Of a stretch of 64,000 nt of DNA, positions 11,366 through 22,360 are shown one piece after another. This DNA is from Apiotrichum sp. Y4204 (Eukaryota > Basidiomycota > Tremellomycetes > Trichosporonales > Trichosporonaceae): the NCBI GenBank assembly GCA_025531455.1, contig JAMYHL010000013.1, positions 496,001 to 560,000 of the forward strand. Reading direction: 5' to 3'. The notes beneath the pieces are model-generated. The model was given only the letters and a program-made list of their open reading frames with translations, did not search any database and was not told where the DNA came from. Positions within the stretch are counted from its first letter, which is position 1; each line of letters starts with the position of its first letter. A program made the position numbers and the translations under genes.

Positions 11366-13974
11366 CTATGTCTCGCCCAGACGCGTGGGGGCAACGCGGC
11401 GCTTCTTCTTCGGCGCGCCCTCGTCTGAACGGCGAGTGTCGTCGCCCGAGAGCCCGACGGACTCGCTGGACGGCCGACGCAGACCGCCAGCGACGGCGTC
11501 AAGCTCCTCGCCCGGGGTCGGAAGAGGGTGGTCTGAGCTTGCTGTACTGCTTGGCGGGCGGCCCATCTTTCCGATGGGCGGCTGCGAGCCAGTCGGAACG
11601 CTAGAGGCGGTTGAGGACTCGCGCTCACTGCGCGGAGGAGCGGGGCTGGCCCGCATGGTGGCGACGGAAGGCGACAAGGGGCCAGGCGTCACTGCGCCAC
11701 CACCATGTGAGTGTGCAATGGCGGCAAGCTGACGGTGATGCTGTTGAGTGGCATGCACCGTCCCGAGCTCTCCCAGATCGAACACGACAATGGAACAGTA
11801 TCCGTCCGCACTGGAAAGCATCAAAGCTTGCCCATCAGGCGACCTGGCGTTAGTCAACTGGGGCACATTCCAAAACTCACCATGCAACGTCCGTGAAGCC
11901 AGAGTAGTGGAGACCACGGAAGATGGCAACGGGTCCCGATTGTTGAGTGTCATAAAGGAGCACGGCATCCTGGCAAGCGACTGCGTAGAGGAGCCTGTAC
12001 GGCAACCCAAACACACTTGCGAGAGGCTTCTTTTCCTCCTTCTCAACGTCGTCCTTGTGAGGGGGTGGTGGTGGCGGCATCAGGAGCGAGACGTGCACAG
12101 GTGTCGGGCTGCTGGCGTCAAGAACAATTTGTTTCGGCTCCGCGGGCGTCTGAGCCCCGGCTCCGGTTCGCAGGTCGTAGAAGATAGGAGAGAAACGGAT
12201 AGCCACACTCGAGGTCTTGTGGCCGGGGAGATGGGCAATCGGTGCCCTGGCAAGGTTGGCACGAGAGTAGATGTAGACCGTCGGCTTGCCAGAGTCTGCG
12301 TTGACAGGGCGTGACCGCGTTGCTGGAGGTGCTGTTGGACGGTCATAGCCATCTGTAGACAGGCTGCGCGTAGACATTGACGGCGAGTTCTTGTAAATCT
12401 GGTCCTCGATCTGCCCCGCGGGGGTGAGCAACAAGCTGCCATCGGGGGAGAAGGTCAATCGACGGAAGAATCGGGTGATATTCTCATCCGCATAGAGGCG
12501 CTGCATGATGCTGGCCGATGCCGGAGGGGCCCTCATGGCAGGCAGAGGCGGAATAGGCGAAGGCGAGCGTCCGCGACCCATATTTGTCACACTCAATGCT
12601 GGGGAGCCGGCCTGCTGGGATGAGAATGACGAGCGGCGGGAGCTGGTTCCCTTGTGGCCAGATCCTGGTGGCGGTGGGTTCATAGCACTGGTATTCGGAG
12701 TCGAAGGCACAGAGATTGACGTGGGTGTGGCAGGTGGCTGAGGTGCCAAGGTGGCCGCGGCGTTCACATTAGGCAGCTCCGTCATCTCTGACGCCGAGGT
12801 GATGGCAGATCCTGCTTCCGAACAAGTGGACCCACGGCGGACAAAGGACGGCCGTCCACTCGACGGGAAGGACGGCGTCCTTGAATGGCGAATCTCCATT
12901 CGACTGCCGCGAGACACTGGGTGCACTTCGGGAACCCCATTTCGGAACGAAAAAGTATTGACATGGACGGTCCTGTCGCTGTCAGGGATTCAGCCGGATT
13001 TAGATGACGTACCGATCACTGCTCTGCGTAGCAATGTACTCATTCAACGGATCCCATGCAACACCTTGAACGTTGTGGGTGTGTTCGCGCAGGGCGAAGA
13101 CACACTCTCCTGCGTGCTGTTAGCCTCCATTTCTGCCTCTATGTGCTGGTGACTCACCAGTCGACGCTTTCCAAATTGTGGCGGTATTGTCCGTGGACCC
13201 TGCAACAAAAAACTCGCCGTCCGGCGACCATGCAAGATCATACACATGCTTGTTCGTGACTCTGCGAGCGTCAGATGTGCTGCAGCACTGGCACTTACTG
13301 AAGCATCTTCTGCGGCCGCCAGTGCTCCTTGTCCGGCAGTTCCTCGGCAGCCTCCCCAAAGTTTGTCAACGGGCGGTCGGAAGGGACCCACAGGATGACG
13401 TTGCCGTCTGGTGGTCAGCGAAACCCATGTTGGGCTAATCAAGGTCCGGTCGCTTACCATCACTGGCCGAGGCGAGAATCTGGCCATTTGGGGAGAAACG
13501 AACAACGTTGACGGCAGCAGTGTGCTTTGACAGCGTCGCGAGATACTCGACGCGAGGAGGGTGGGGCGTAACCTCCTGACCTGTGAGAGCGACGTGTGTT
13601 GACGATGACACCGAAGGGATATTGGGGTGGACCATCCAGACCTGCGAGTGGGGTTAGATACGTAAATGCAGACAGTGGGGGGCCGAGAAACAATGCCGGC
13701 CTGGGCCGCGTATGTTTGACTCACGCGGACCTTAAAGTCGGCACCACATGTTGCCAAGCGGTACTGGCGCGTAACGACCGTCTTGTCGGCCTTGTCGGCC
13801 TTGTCCTCATCGTCCAATGCGGGCAACAAGCGTTTCAACTGGGTGGCCGGGATGGGTTGGAAGTCGCACGAGTAGATGGCCTGCGTTTCGTGCCACCTGC
13901 GAAGGGGGTCAGCCGGGTCGAGGAAGAGGAAGTGGATATGGAACGTACGCGATTTCAACGACTTTGGGCCTCAT
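11366..13974 (-). CDS. CAC2: chromatin assembly factor 1, p60/Cac2 subunit
   Basis: WD40 subunit of CAF-1, which deposits H3-H4 on newly replicated DNA in the nucleus. The start at 13974 reads [20 protein letters not shown] across a short intron. Repeats include [20 protein letters not shown] (about 13435-13570), [20 protein letters not shown] (about 13190-13250) and [20 protein letters not shown] (about 13030-13120). A long Ser/Pro-rich insert (about 12530-12900) separates these from [20 protein letters not shown] (about 12420-12480) and a last repeat, [19 protein letters not shown] (about 11800-11910). The C-terminus carries a basic nuclear signal ([11 protein letters not shown]) and ends at 11366. 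Insert and tail match the p60 layout. The gene faces away from RAD51 across 2.3 kb. Confidence 0.93.
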
Positions 13975-14855
13975 CGTGGGCAGGGGAAGGAGCGGGTGTT
14001 GGGTTACACTGTAGGACTAAACAGTGGGAATGATAGAGTCAGAGCGGATCTGAGAATGAATTCGACAGGACAGGAAATGTCTCAATGTCCAGAGCGAGTG
14101 ATCCTAGTTATCTAGCGAGGGAGTGAGCAAATGGAAGAATAAGAGATGAGGGTGCGAGTCAAGGCAAGAGGTAGCCCGAGATTGGATAGGATTTGGAGAG
14201 GTGAGGTGTGTGACCGAGAGAGCTGAATGGATGGGACCATGGGGAGATCAAGAACAGGGCGCCGGGGGCGGGTTAAGCGCGGCTCATGAATGTCGCGAGT
14301 CTGGATGGACGGGACTCACCTCCAAAGCTAAAGAGTCAAAAGAGTTGAGCGTGCCCCTGTGCAGTGAAGTGCCTTTGTGGTCCTTCCCGATGCTGGCGAA
14401 TGCACAGATGCACGCGGGTGGGAGTGATACGGGTTGACCAGTGGCCGGTGGAGATGGCCGGGAAGGAGGTGGTCCGGCGTTGACGGGGGCAGTGATGCAG
14501 AGTATACGAAGCGCGCGAAGAGCTCGAAGAGGGAAAAGGGAGGGAGAAGGATTAAAGTGGGGTGGTGGGACTGACTGCACAGAATGTACAGAAAGGGGAA
14601 AGGCGTCGGCGCAAGCGGACGTCGGGCCGGTCGGATCGGACGGCAAAGGCAAACGCAAGCGCTGCAACGCCTCGCGGGGCCAATGCAAAGGTTGCCAAAG
14701 GGTGAGCCCGATAGAGCCAGGGCTGGATCTCCGCCGGATGACGCCGTCTGACGGAGCGCGAGTGAGTGAGCGGGACCGAGCAAGGACGGAGAGCGGACGA
14801 TATGCGCGGTCCGAGAGGGGCGGATGGAGGGGCACACGGGGCAAGGCGGGGCGGT

Positions 14856-14878
14856 GGAGAGAGAGAGAGAGAGAGAGG
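14856..14878. repeat. (GA)n microsatellite
   Basis: Eleven uninterrupted GA dinucleotides within a wider purine-rich stretch upstream of CAC2. Confidence 0.9.
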
Positions 14879-15868
14879 GTGTAAGAGAGGAGCGGCACGG
14901 CGATCGGGAGAGGGGGAAGAGGGGGAAGAGGGCAAGGGGATGCGCGGATTCGCTGTATATAGCGTTGTGTTGCGTACACACGGACCGGCGACTGCCAATA
15001 GATTCAGAGGCCAACGGGGGAGGATCAAAAGATCAACGGATCAAAGTGATGTACCCGCCTGTGCTGCATGTGCTGTAGGAGATCGAGCAGGCGAACAGAG
15101 GGAGGGGAGCAGAATGCCGTGGCCCAATCTCTTGGTCTCTTGATCTATTGCCCAGATCGTGCAGACAAAACAGCGGTCACAATGGAACAAGGGCACACAG
15201 TGGTCGGCGGTGAGGATGGGAACTGGTGTGCCTTTGTACACCTTGTACTCTTGTTCAGGTCTGTGTGTGTTTGGTGGCTTATTATCTGGAACAATGATAT
15301 TGGCGCGATTGTCGGTAGCGTTGTGTGCGCGTGTGTTGATTGACTGAGAGCTCGGAGCTTGGAGCTCGCCGTTGTCGTGGGGCAGGGAACGCTCTCGAGT
15401 GGGAAATGGTCGGATCCGCCGATGAAATTGACACAAATCATCTCCCATAAGCATCCGGAACGGGTCCATCCTGACAATGCATAGCGAGGCGCCCGCCCTA
15501 TCCGGTTCTACACAAAGGACAACTGACTATGAATAGAGCCTTGCAGGTCACCGTCAGTGTCGTCGCCATCACCGATGTATGATAGCTCATTGTCATGTGG
15601 ATGGTCTGGCCATGCTGGCCATGCTGGCCATTTTGTGTTGGTCAGGTGTCTAGATGTTTGCCCCTGGCCCCTGTGGTGATATCTGTGATCAGCTAGCGCC
15701 GAAGCTAAAGCGGCGATGATTTGTGTGCCCGGTTGATCGCTGACGCTGATCCGCTGATCATATGCTCACACAAGTGCTCATTCATCGGTCACCGATCGGA
15801 ACAATGACGCGCGGCAGCCCAGAACGGCCTTCATCTGGAGGCACGAGAGCTGCAGAGCTACAGTGGGT

Positions 15869-15882
15869 GGGGGGGGGGGGGG
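15869..15882. repeat. 14-nt poly-G run
   Basis: Homopolymer of 14 G in the CAC2/RAD51 gap. Its exact length is prone to sequencing error. Confidence 0.85.
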
Positions 15883-16240
15883 ACATCTGCGAGACATGAA
15901 TGCCAGACAGCGCGCCAAGCCCTCTCAGCAACACCGGCCCTCAGTCCAGTCAACTAATCCGAGGCACTAATACTACAGACCGCGTTTCATTACCAATCCA
16001 AAGCTTTCACCATTAGCGGAAGTAAATAGATCCATTAGCACACGTCACCTTACCTGGAACGCTCCGACGCGACGCGACTGGTCTCTTTGAGGTAAGTACA
16101 TAGATGAAAAAAGAACAACATAATAACACAACCACCACTACTTGCCACTGCTGCTCACCACCACTTCGACAATCACCATCGTCTTTCCTCTCAATCACAG
16201 GCCATATTATTCCCTTCCCGCAGCTCTATTTTCCCATCCC

Positions 16241-17737
16241 ATGACCATGCACGAGCAGGATCCGTTCCAAGGCGAGGACGGCGATGAGGACTACGACATC
16301 CTCGCCCCGACCCTGGTGGCAAAGCTATCAGTGAGTATGCAGTTCAGCTTTGAAAATGAGAGCTTTCAAGCTGTCATCTGTCCCGCTATTAACATACTAT
16401 CAGGAGTACGGTATCTCGGCGCAGGACACGGCGAAGCTCGCCGAAGCAGGTCTCCACACCGTCGAGGCCGTCGCCTTCACCCCGAAGAAGACACTGTGCA
16501 CCATCAAGGGCATCTCCGAGGCCAAGGCGGATAAGATCCTTGCGGAAGGTTGGTGGTGTGTCCGCTCTGTGCTGACCTATAACAGCATGCAAGCTTGTCC
16601 CGATGGGCTTCACTACTGCGACGGAGATTCACGCACGACGGTCGGAGCTTGTGCACATCACAACTGGGTCGGTTGGCCTGGACACAATCCTGGGAGGTGG
16701 GTGCATCAGTCTGACGGATCACTGACCCTAGGCGGTATTGAGACTGGTGCGATTACAGAGCTGTTTGGTAAGTGCATATACACACCTCAGCTCAATTGCT
16801 CTACTGATATCCAGGCGAGTATCGTACCGGAAAGTCCCAGATCTGTCACACATTGGCTGTTACCTGTCAGGTGGGTAACCCCTTTGTTGGTGGTTTAGCC
16901 CAGTGCTGATACCCAGCTCCCGATCTCCATGGGCGGTGGAGAAGGCAAGTGCCTGTACATTGACACTGAGGGCACCTTTCGCCCAGTCCGTATGCTCGCT
17001 GTGGCGGAGAGGTACGGGCTGAATGGCGAGGAGGTGCTGGACAACATTGCCTATGCCCGCGCATACAACGCAGACCACCAGATGCAGCTCCTCGTCCAGG
17101 CCAGTGCAATGATGGCCGAGTCTCGGTAGGTTTTGAGTGGCAATGTGTACCTGACTCCAGATTCTCGCTTCTTATTGTCGACTCGTGCACGTCTCTGTAC
17201 CGCACAGACTTTTCTGGTCGTGGCGAGCTATCAGCCCGCCAGACACATCTTGCAAAGTTCCTGCGCACATTGATGCGGCTTGCTGATGAGGTGGGTGCTA
17301 CTCAAGTCTCAATCAACTTCCACAACTGACGCCATCAGTTTGGGGTTGCTGTTGTGGTGACGAACCAGGTGGTGGCCCAGGTCGATGGGGGACAATTCGC
17401 AGGCATGGATGCGAAGAAGCCGATGTGAGTCGACGATACGTCCACTGCTCCAGACTTAAGCTGACATACACAGTGGCGGAAACATTATGTGGGTAGAGCG
17501 GTCGCAGTGACTTGGACCTCCTTCTCAAATGCTAACTCACAGGGCACACGCCTCAACTACGCGTTTGTCGCTGCGAAAAGGACGAGGGTCTTCGCGAGTA
17601 TGCAAGATCGTCGACAGTCCTTGTCTTCCTGAAGCCGAGGGCATCTTCTCTATCAAGTGTGTAGCAGCATACAATCCTTTCTAATGCTAACCACCAGTGC
17701 CAACGGTATTGGCGATCCCGAGGAGCTCAAGGAATAG
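16241..17737 (+). CDS. RAD51: Rad51 recombinase
   Basis: RecA-family ATPase that forms the strand-exchange filament in homologous recombination. Eleven exons (16241-16330, 16404-16548, 16586-16696, 16732-16767, 16815-16870, 16917-17125, 17161-17290, 17339-17424, 17474-17488, 17543-17656, 17698-17737) sum to 343 residues, close to the human length. Seen: N-terminal helix-hairpin-helix ([18 protein letters not shown]), [20 protein letters not shown], Walker [10 protein letters not shown], Walker B LLIVDS, loop 2 region around [12 protein letters not shown] and [20 protein letters not shown], and the C-terminal [20 protein letters not shown]. An in-frame ATG lies upstream at 16142; I chose 16241 because family members start near this acidic leader. 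Exon 9 is only 15 nt. Confidence 0.97.
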
Positions 17738-17929
17738 AACCTCGAGGATGGAAGGCCTTGACGTCTCTTGGCAGCGGAGGCCATCTCATCTGGGACCTCC
17801 GGTTGTAGACTGTATATATTTCCTGGGCTGTATGGATGCTGTCAGTGTATCTGAGGTGACAATACAAAACACGCAACACCACCATTTGAATATAGGCCTG
17901 TTCGTATAATCAGTGATCCGGCGGTTTTA

Positions 17930-18088
17930 ATGGCTGATAAAATCTCTTTCCTCGACGGCGGTTTAACTCCATCAATAGTAGATACAGTTGGCCTAGTGCA
18001 ACTGGACTTTTCGGATACGGACCTTGTAGTTCCGCAAGACCCACCAGCTCCCAGGCGTAAAAAGGTCCACCTGCAGCCCGCTTCCTAA
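17930..18088 (+). CDS. possible 52-residue small ORF
   Basis: An ATG-initiated frame begins MADKISFLDGGLTPSIVDTV and ends with a basic tail (RRKKVHLQPAS). Its composition is protein-like, with acidic, hydrophobic and basic blocks, but it uses many A/T-ending codons (TTA, ATA, GTA, AAA), unlike neighbouring genes. The opposite strand is also open across it. It could be a small gene, a remnant or chance; I recognise no homolog. Confidence 0.2.
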   Translation: MADKISFLDGGLTPSIVDTVGLVQLDFSDTDLVVPQDPPAPRRKKVHLQPAS

Positions 18089-18629
18089 ACTTCGGGGAGC
18101 CCGCCCTTCTGAAGGTTTGAAGGTGTAAATGTTCCCCCATCCGTGGTCGTCGAGGAATGTTTAAAGGGGCGAGGAAAAAATGCATAGGGATGGGTTAGAC
18201 AAACGAAAGGATCAAAGGTGGGACAGGACTGGTCGTAATAGGCAAGACACGGGTGCACCCTGGGTTGGCAAGGTTGAACCGTTCAGCAGGCCAACCGTCA
18301 ACTGTCCAGCTGCTCACACTCGTCGTTATAGAAAACCTAAAGAGCGAGCCCTAACACTAAAAAAGAGCCCACTCTCGTTCTGCGGCGCCAGCTGCCGAGC
18401 TGGGGCGTCCACTGGAAGAAGAAGCCTGGAGAATGGGACAATTATGGCGTGTGTATGAATGGGGGGGCACAGGAGTGCAGGAGTTGGAGTTGCCTGGTGA
18501 GCTGGTGATCCTAGCAGGTCGACATCCCGTGGCTTTTTGAGTATTGGGACCCTGAAATGGCATGGAAACCACCCCAACCACCGCGACCACTACTGCCCCT
18601 CCCGAGCCCTCCCACCCCACCTTTTGGCC

Positions 18630-18657
18630 GCCCAGCCCAGCCCAGCCCAGCCCAGCC
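18630..18657. repeat. (CCCAG)n pentanucleotide repeat
   Basis: Five tandem CCCAG units upstream of the CAP59-like gene. Confidence 0.85.
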
Positions 18658-19066
18658 CGCGGCGCAAAGATCGTCGAGAGCATCATTTCAGAAACAGAAA
18701 CCGCGTTGCAAGGTCGTCACCAACCCTCTTGCATTCGGCCATTCCTCATCTCTCCATTCTACTACGGACTCATAATATCGACTATCTAGACACCGACAGG
18801 TTTAACCGCGGGGCAGCTTGACGCTTCCCTCCGCCGACCTATACGGCCCCGACCCTCCTTTCCCCATTCCGCGATTTCTCGATCTCCATCTCGATCGACC
18901 ACGACCGCCGAGCATAGCACGGTCCTCACGCTGGCACTGATCCTGTGAACGCGGTGAACCAATCTTTCGCGGGCAGCGACGCGTCTCTTGTTCCCATCGA
19001 GTGGAATCCTGGCGTGCGCCTTCACATCTCCCCCATCTCTCATTCCTCCCCACTTTCTCGTCGTCC

Positions 19067-21010
19067 ATGATTGCCGTCTTCAGGAGAGCTGCGGCGGGCC
19101 CGCTGCTGATCGGTATCCTTGTCGGTCTGCTTGTGGCTTCGGTATGTCTGCTTCAATTGTGCTTGAGCTGAAAGCTGACACTGGCGCCTTTGTTTGATAT
19201 CACAGCTTCTTCGCAGCTCAGACGTGAGTGCCTGGATTGATCTTGCTGTTACACGGTGCTGACCGTGTCTCTTTCATTATCGGATTGGCTTTTTCCATCT
19301 TCATCCGATTTCCATCCCAGAACTCCACAGAATGGCGCGGCGCCGGATACAAGAACCTGCGGCCACACTCGATCCACTCCAGTAACCGACTGGCGCGCTC
19401 CCAGATCCAGCTCCCGTCATTAGACCAGCGTCTTCGTATTCTCGAGCTGCTCGGCACGCTGTCGCAGCACCACACCAAGGAGTGCACGCGTAACCCTCAG
19501 GAGCTCTATGTTGAGCAGGTCAAGGAGCGGTATGCGCCGCTCATTGGGCACCGGCAGAGTCTGGGCTCGCGCGGGCTGCTCGGCAAACTTTTCGGCTCCA
19601 AAGGCAAGGAGCAGCTCAGCATTACGCATGGACCAGACAACCGCTTCCACCGCCGTGACCACATGGACCAGGTGCGCCGCGACCTCATGCCCTCCGCGTC
19701 TGGCCAGCAGCACAAGTACTTCTTCGCGATCAACCTGTTCAACTCATTTGACATTATCCCCGACCTGTTCTCCACGCTGTTCCGCACGGCGGCGGTGCTC
19801 GGCTTCCACAACGTGTACGTGTCAATCTACGAGAACGGATCCAAGGACCAGACAAAGGCGCTGCTCAAGATTGTCGACGCATTGGCGCGAACGGTCGGGC
19901 TGCGTGTGATCATCCGCTCGTCGATGCGTACCCGTGGTGCCTTCAACCACCGTATCGAGTACCTCGCCGAGGTGCGTAATGCCGCCATGGTCCCGCTGCA
20001 CGAGCTCCGCGACAACGAGGGCGAGGTGTTTGACTCGATCGTGTTCATGAACGACATTCTGCCTTGTGTGGACGACCTCCTCGAGCTTATCTGGCAATCT
20101 CGCCGCCAGAATGCGGGTATCACCTGTGCTGCCGATTACATGTACCACGACGACATTGGCGCACCCGTCTTCTACGACAACTGGGTGGCCCGTGACCTGA
20201 ACGGCACGGCGCTGGGCAACGCGCCTTTCGAGCAGGTCTTCCACCACATCGGGTCGTCGCACCGCTACCAGCGCCACCTGCCCGTGCAGGTCCAGTCGTG
20301 CTGGAACGGCGTGGCCGTCCTCGACCCCGAGCCCTTCTACATGGCCCCGCCGGTCAAGTTCCGCATGGCCAACATGGCCAAGGGCGAGTGCTCGGCATCC
20401 GAGTGTTCCCTCATTTGCAACGACTACTGGGCGATGGGCTACGGGCGTATCATTATGGTTCCCCGCGTCAAGCTCGCGTACGACAAGAAGGTCTTCGACA
20501 TTATCCACCCCGACCGCAAGAACCTCACCGCTATTCGCGGGTACAAGCGTCTTGGCGGACAGCCCGACGACCCACGCACCGACCCCCAGGACCGCTCGTG
20601 GTACGGCCCCCACGACAGGCTGTTCGTCCCCGAGGAGGACGAGGTGATGAACTTTAAGCCCGGACCAGAGTATGGTGAGTGAGCCTGGCGCTGAGTGAGC
20701 CCGGCGCCTGAGAGACGTTTTTGGGGACTTGTTTGGTTTCTGTGGAGATCCGTTTGCTCTCTCTCGAGACGTGTCCGCCATTAGCGAGACTTGCCGATAC
20801 TTGTTTCCTGTTTTGAGACTTGTTCTCGTTTGAGACGACGTCTTCTGGACTTCAATGCTGACTTCAGTTTGGTGCTGGGGATGGGACGGAGCAGGAGACA
20901 TTGAGGGCCCCGATGTTGCGCCCATCTGGGAGCAGCAGCCGGCACGCTCGTACTCCAAGGAGGCCGTGGAGATCAAGCACCCGCGAAACATCCCTGGTCT
21001 GCAATACTAA
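19067..21010 (+). CDS. CAP59-family (GT69) mannosyltransferase
   Basis: Type II Golgi-type membrane glycosyltransferase, expected to transfer mannose from GDP-mannose onto glycans. Four exons (19067-19141, 19206-19223, 19321-20674, 20868-21010) encode 529 residues. The start places a single membrane segment at the N-terminus (GPLLIGILVGLLVAS), so the catalytic part is lumenal. Family landmarks: KYFFAINLFNSFDIIPDLFS, VYVSIYENGSKDQT, a DxD-like FMNDILPCVDDLLELIW, GITCAADYMYHD, FYDNWVARDLNG, CWNGVAVLDPEPF, and a cysteine pair in GECSASECSLICNDYW. Cryptococcal Cap59, Cap60 and Cmt1 belong to this family; I cannot say which is the ortholog, and a role in capsule is not implied. Exon 2 is only 18 nt. 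Confidence 0.88.
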
Positions 21011-21206
21011 ACCTACACATACTCTTCTCTTTCTCGTAGACTGTCGCGGCGTGCGCACACTTGCCAGTTCCTGGCCGCGGCGAGGCACGATGCCCGGCAT
21101 GGACCATAGCTCGGCATGATAGATGCATCTCATGATCTGATGCTGGAGCGGGCTGAGGGGGGAGGGGGATCTGAATCCAGACTATGGCTTGGTAATGCTA
21201 GATGTG

Positions 21207-22068
21207 TTACGGCTCTGCCGCGACGACGGCGTCAGCGGCGCTGGTCTTAGGCCAGCCGTAGAACCGCCGTTCGCGTCCGAGGGCACGCTCGTCACGCGGG
21301 AGGGTGTCGCTCTTCTCCCTGACAATGCCGATAAACTGCTTCACCCCACGAGGACGGTTGACAGGCGGGCGGGCGGCGTCCTTGGCCGCCTGGAAGGCGA
21401 CGTCGGCCGCGCGGTGCGGGAACGGCAGGGACGAAGTGTAGAACTTGACGTATCCGGGCTCGAGGGCGTAGAGCGTGTAGTCGCGGCCGACGCCGACGTG
21501 CTGTCCCGCATGCCACGACGTGCCGCGCTGCCGCACGAGAATCTGGCCCGGGAGAACGTACTCGTCTGCGCGTTAGGAAAGCCATACACAGAGGTGGGGA
21601 AAGAGCTTTGTGATCTACACGCCGCAGCTCGCTGCACACTCACTCGTCCACTTCTTCACGCCGAGACGCTTGCCTGCAGAGTCACGACCGTTGCGCGAAG
21701 TACCACCGCCGCGCTTCGTCGAGGTACGGATCTGGGTCTGGAGGCCTGACGTTAGTGGTGATGGCAGGAGGTGGGGGTTGTTGGGGAGAAGGAAGGGGAC
21801 GGCAATATCGTCTTCGTTCTGCTTGCGGCCACCGTAAAAGCAGAGATATGTCTTCTCGAGATATGCAGGCAAGTCGTCAAAGCAGCTCCAAACAAACTAC
21901 TTCGAGCTGTTCTCGACAATGCCGCTTTGCCCTCTCACACCGTCTCCTCTCCTTCTTCGGTTCGCGATACCCACCGGAAGGACCGCCAAAGAGCTCGGCG
22001 CGGAGGTCGGCCGCGAGCGAGGTGTTCGCGAGCGCACGTGCGCGCGAGAGGATCGGGCCGCCGAGCAT
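21207..22068 (-). CDS. mitochondrial ribosomal protein bL27m
   Basis: Large-subunit mitoribosomal protein. Exon 1 from 22068 ([20 protein letters not shown]) looks like a matrix-targeting presequence. The conserved bL27 core starts in exon 2 with [20 protein letters not shown] and GVKKW. Exon 3 has [40 protein letters not shown] and a fungal C-terminal extension ending at 21207. Gly/Arg-rich start, PGQI-x-VRQRG and LEPGYVKF are diagnostic. It converges with the mannosyltransferase (196 bp between stops) and is divergent from the F-box gene (292 bp between starts). Confidence 0.94.
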
Positions 22069-22360
22069 CGTGTGGTGTGAGGTGGTCGAGGTGAGGTCGA
22101 GATTTCGAGATTGAGCTCGAGTTCGCGATTCTCTGTTCTCGTTTCTCGATTCTCGATTCCTAGATTTCGGATGGACGTCGGGAGGGGGGAGGGCTCAGAA
22201 AAGAGGAAGTGGGCGGAAGTATTCCCACGTGGTACTCTCCCACGCTTGATGGCCAGCTGGGCTCAAAGTGGAGGTAGGTGGAGGTGACTGTCGCCGCCGA
22301 TGACATCGACAAGACGTGCCGAAAGTCGCAATACAAGATGCAACCTCCCATGTCACCACG

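Larger units (their letters stand above)
13975..16240. other. long divergent intergenic region CAC2/RAD51
   Basis: No gene is supported. Simple sequence includes a GA microsatellite at about 14856-14878, three copies of TGGCCATGC at about 15606-15634 and a run of 14 G at 15869-15882. The CAC2-proximal part is purine-rich on the + strand, consistent with a pyrimidine-rich leader for the minus-strand gene. Confidence 0.6.
17738..19066. other. intergenic RAD51/mannosyltransferase
   Basis: Holds the RAD51 3' region, a short coding-like frame at 17930-18088, a CCCAG pentanucleotide repeat at about 18630-18657, and a C/T-rich leader immediately before the next start. No further gene is supported. 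Confidence 0.55.

Noticed and set aside
14284..15028. Long overlapping - strand frames rich in Leu, Ser, Pro
   Set aside because: Translation of the reverse complement of GA-rich DNA, including the GA microsatellite, gives SLSL runs; not a gene.
20298..20657. Second overlapping + strand frame inside the mannosyltransferase exon
   Set aside because: Out-of-frame shadow of the conserved GT69 sequence.
19822..20991. 389-codon - strand frame
   Set aside because: Antisense to the CAP59-like gene; long only because codons are strongly GC-biased.
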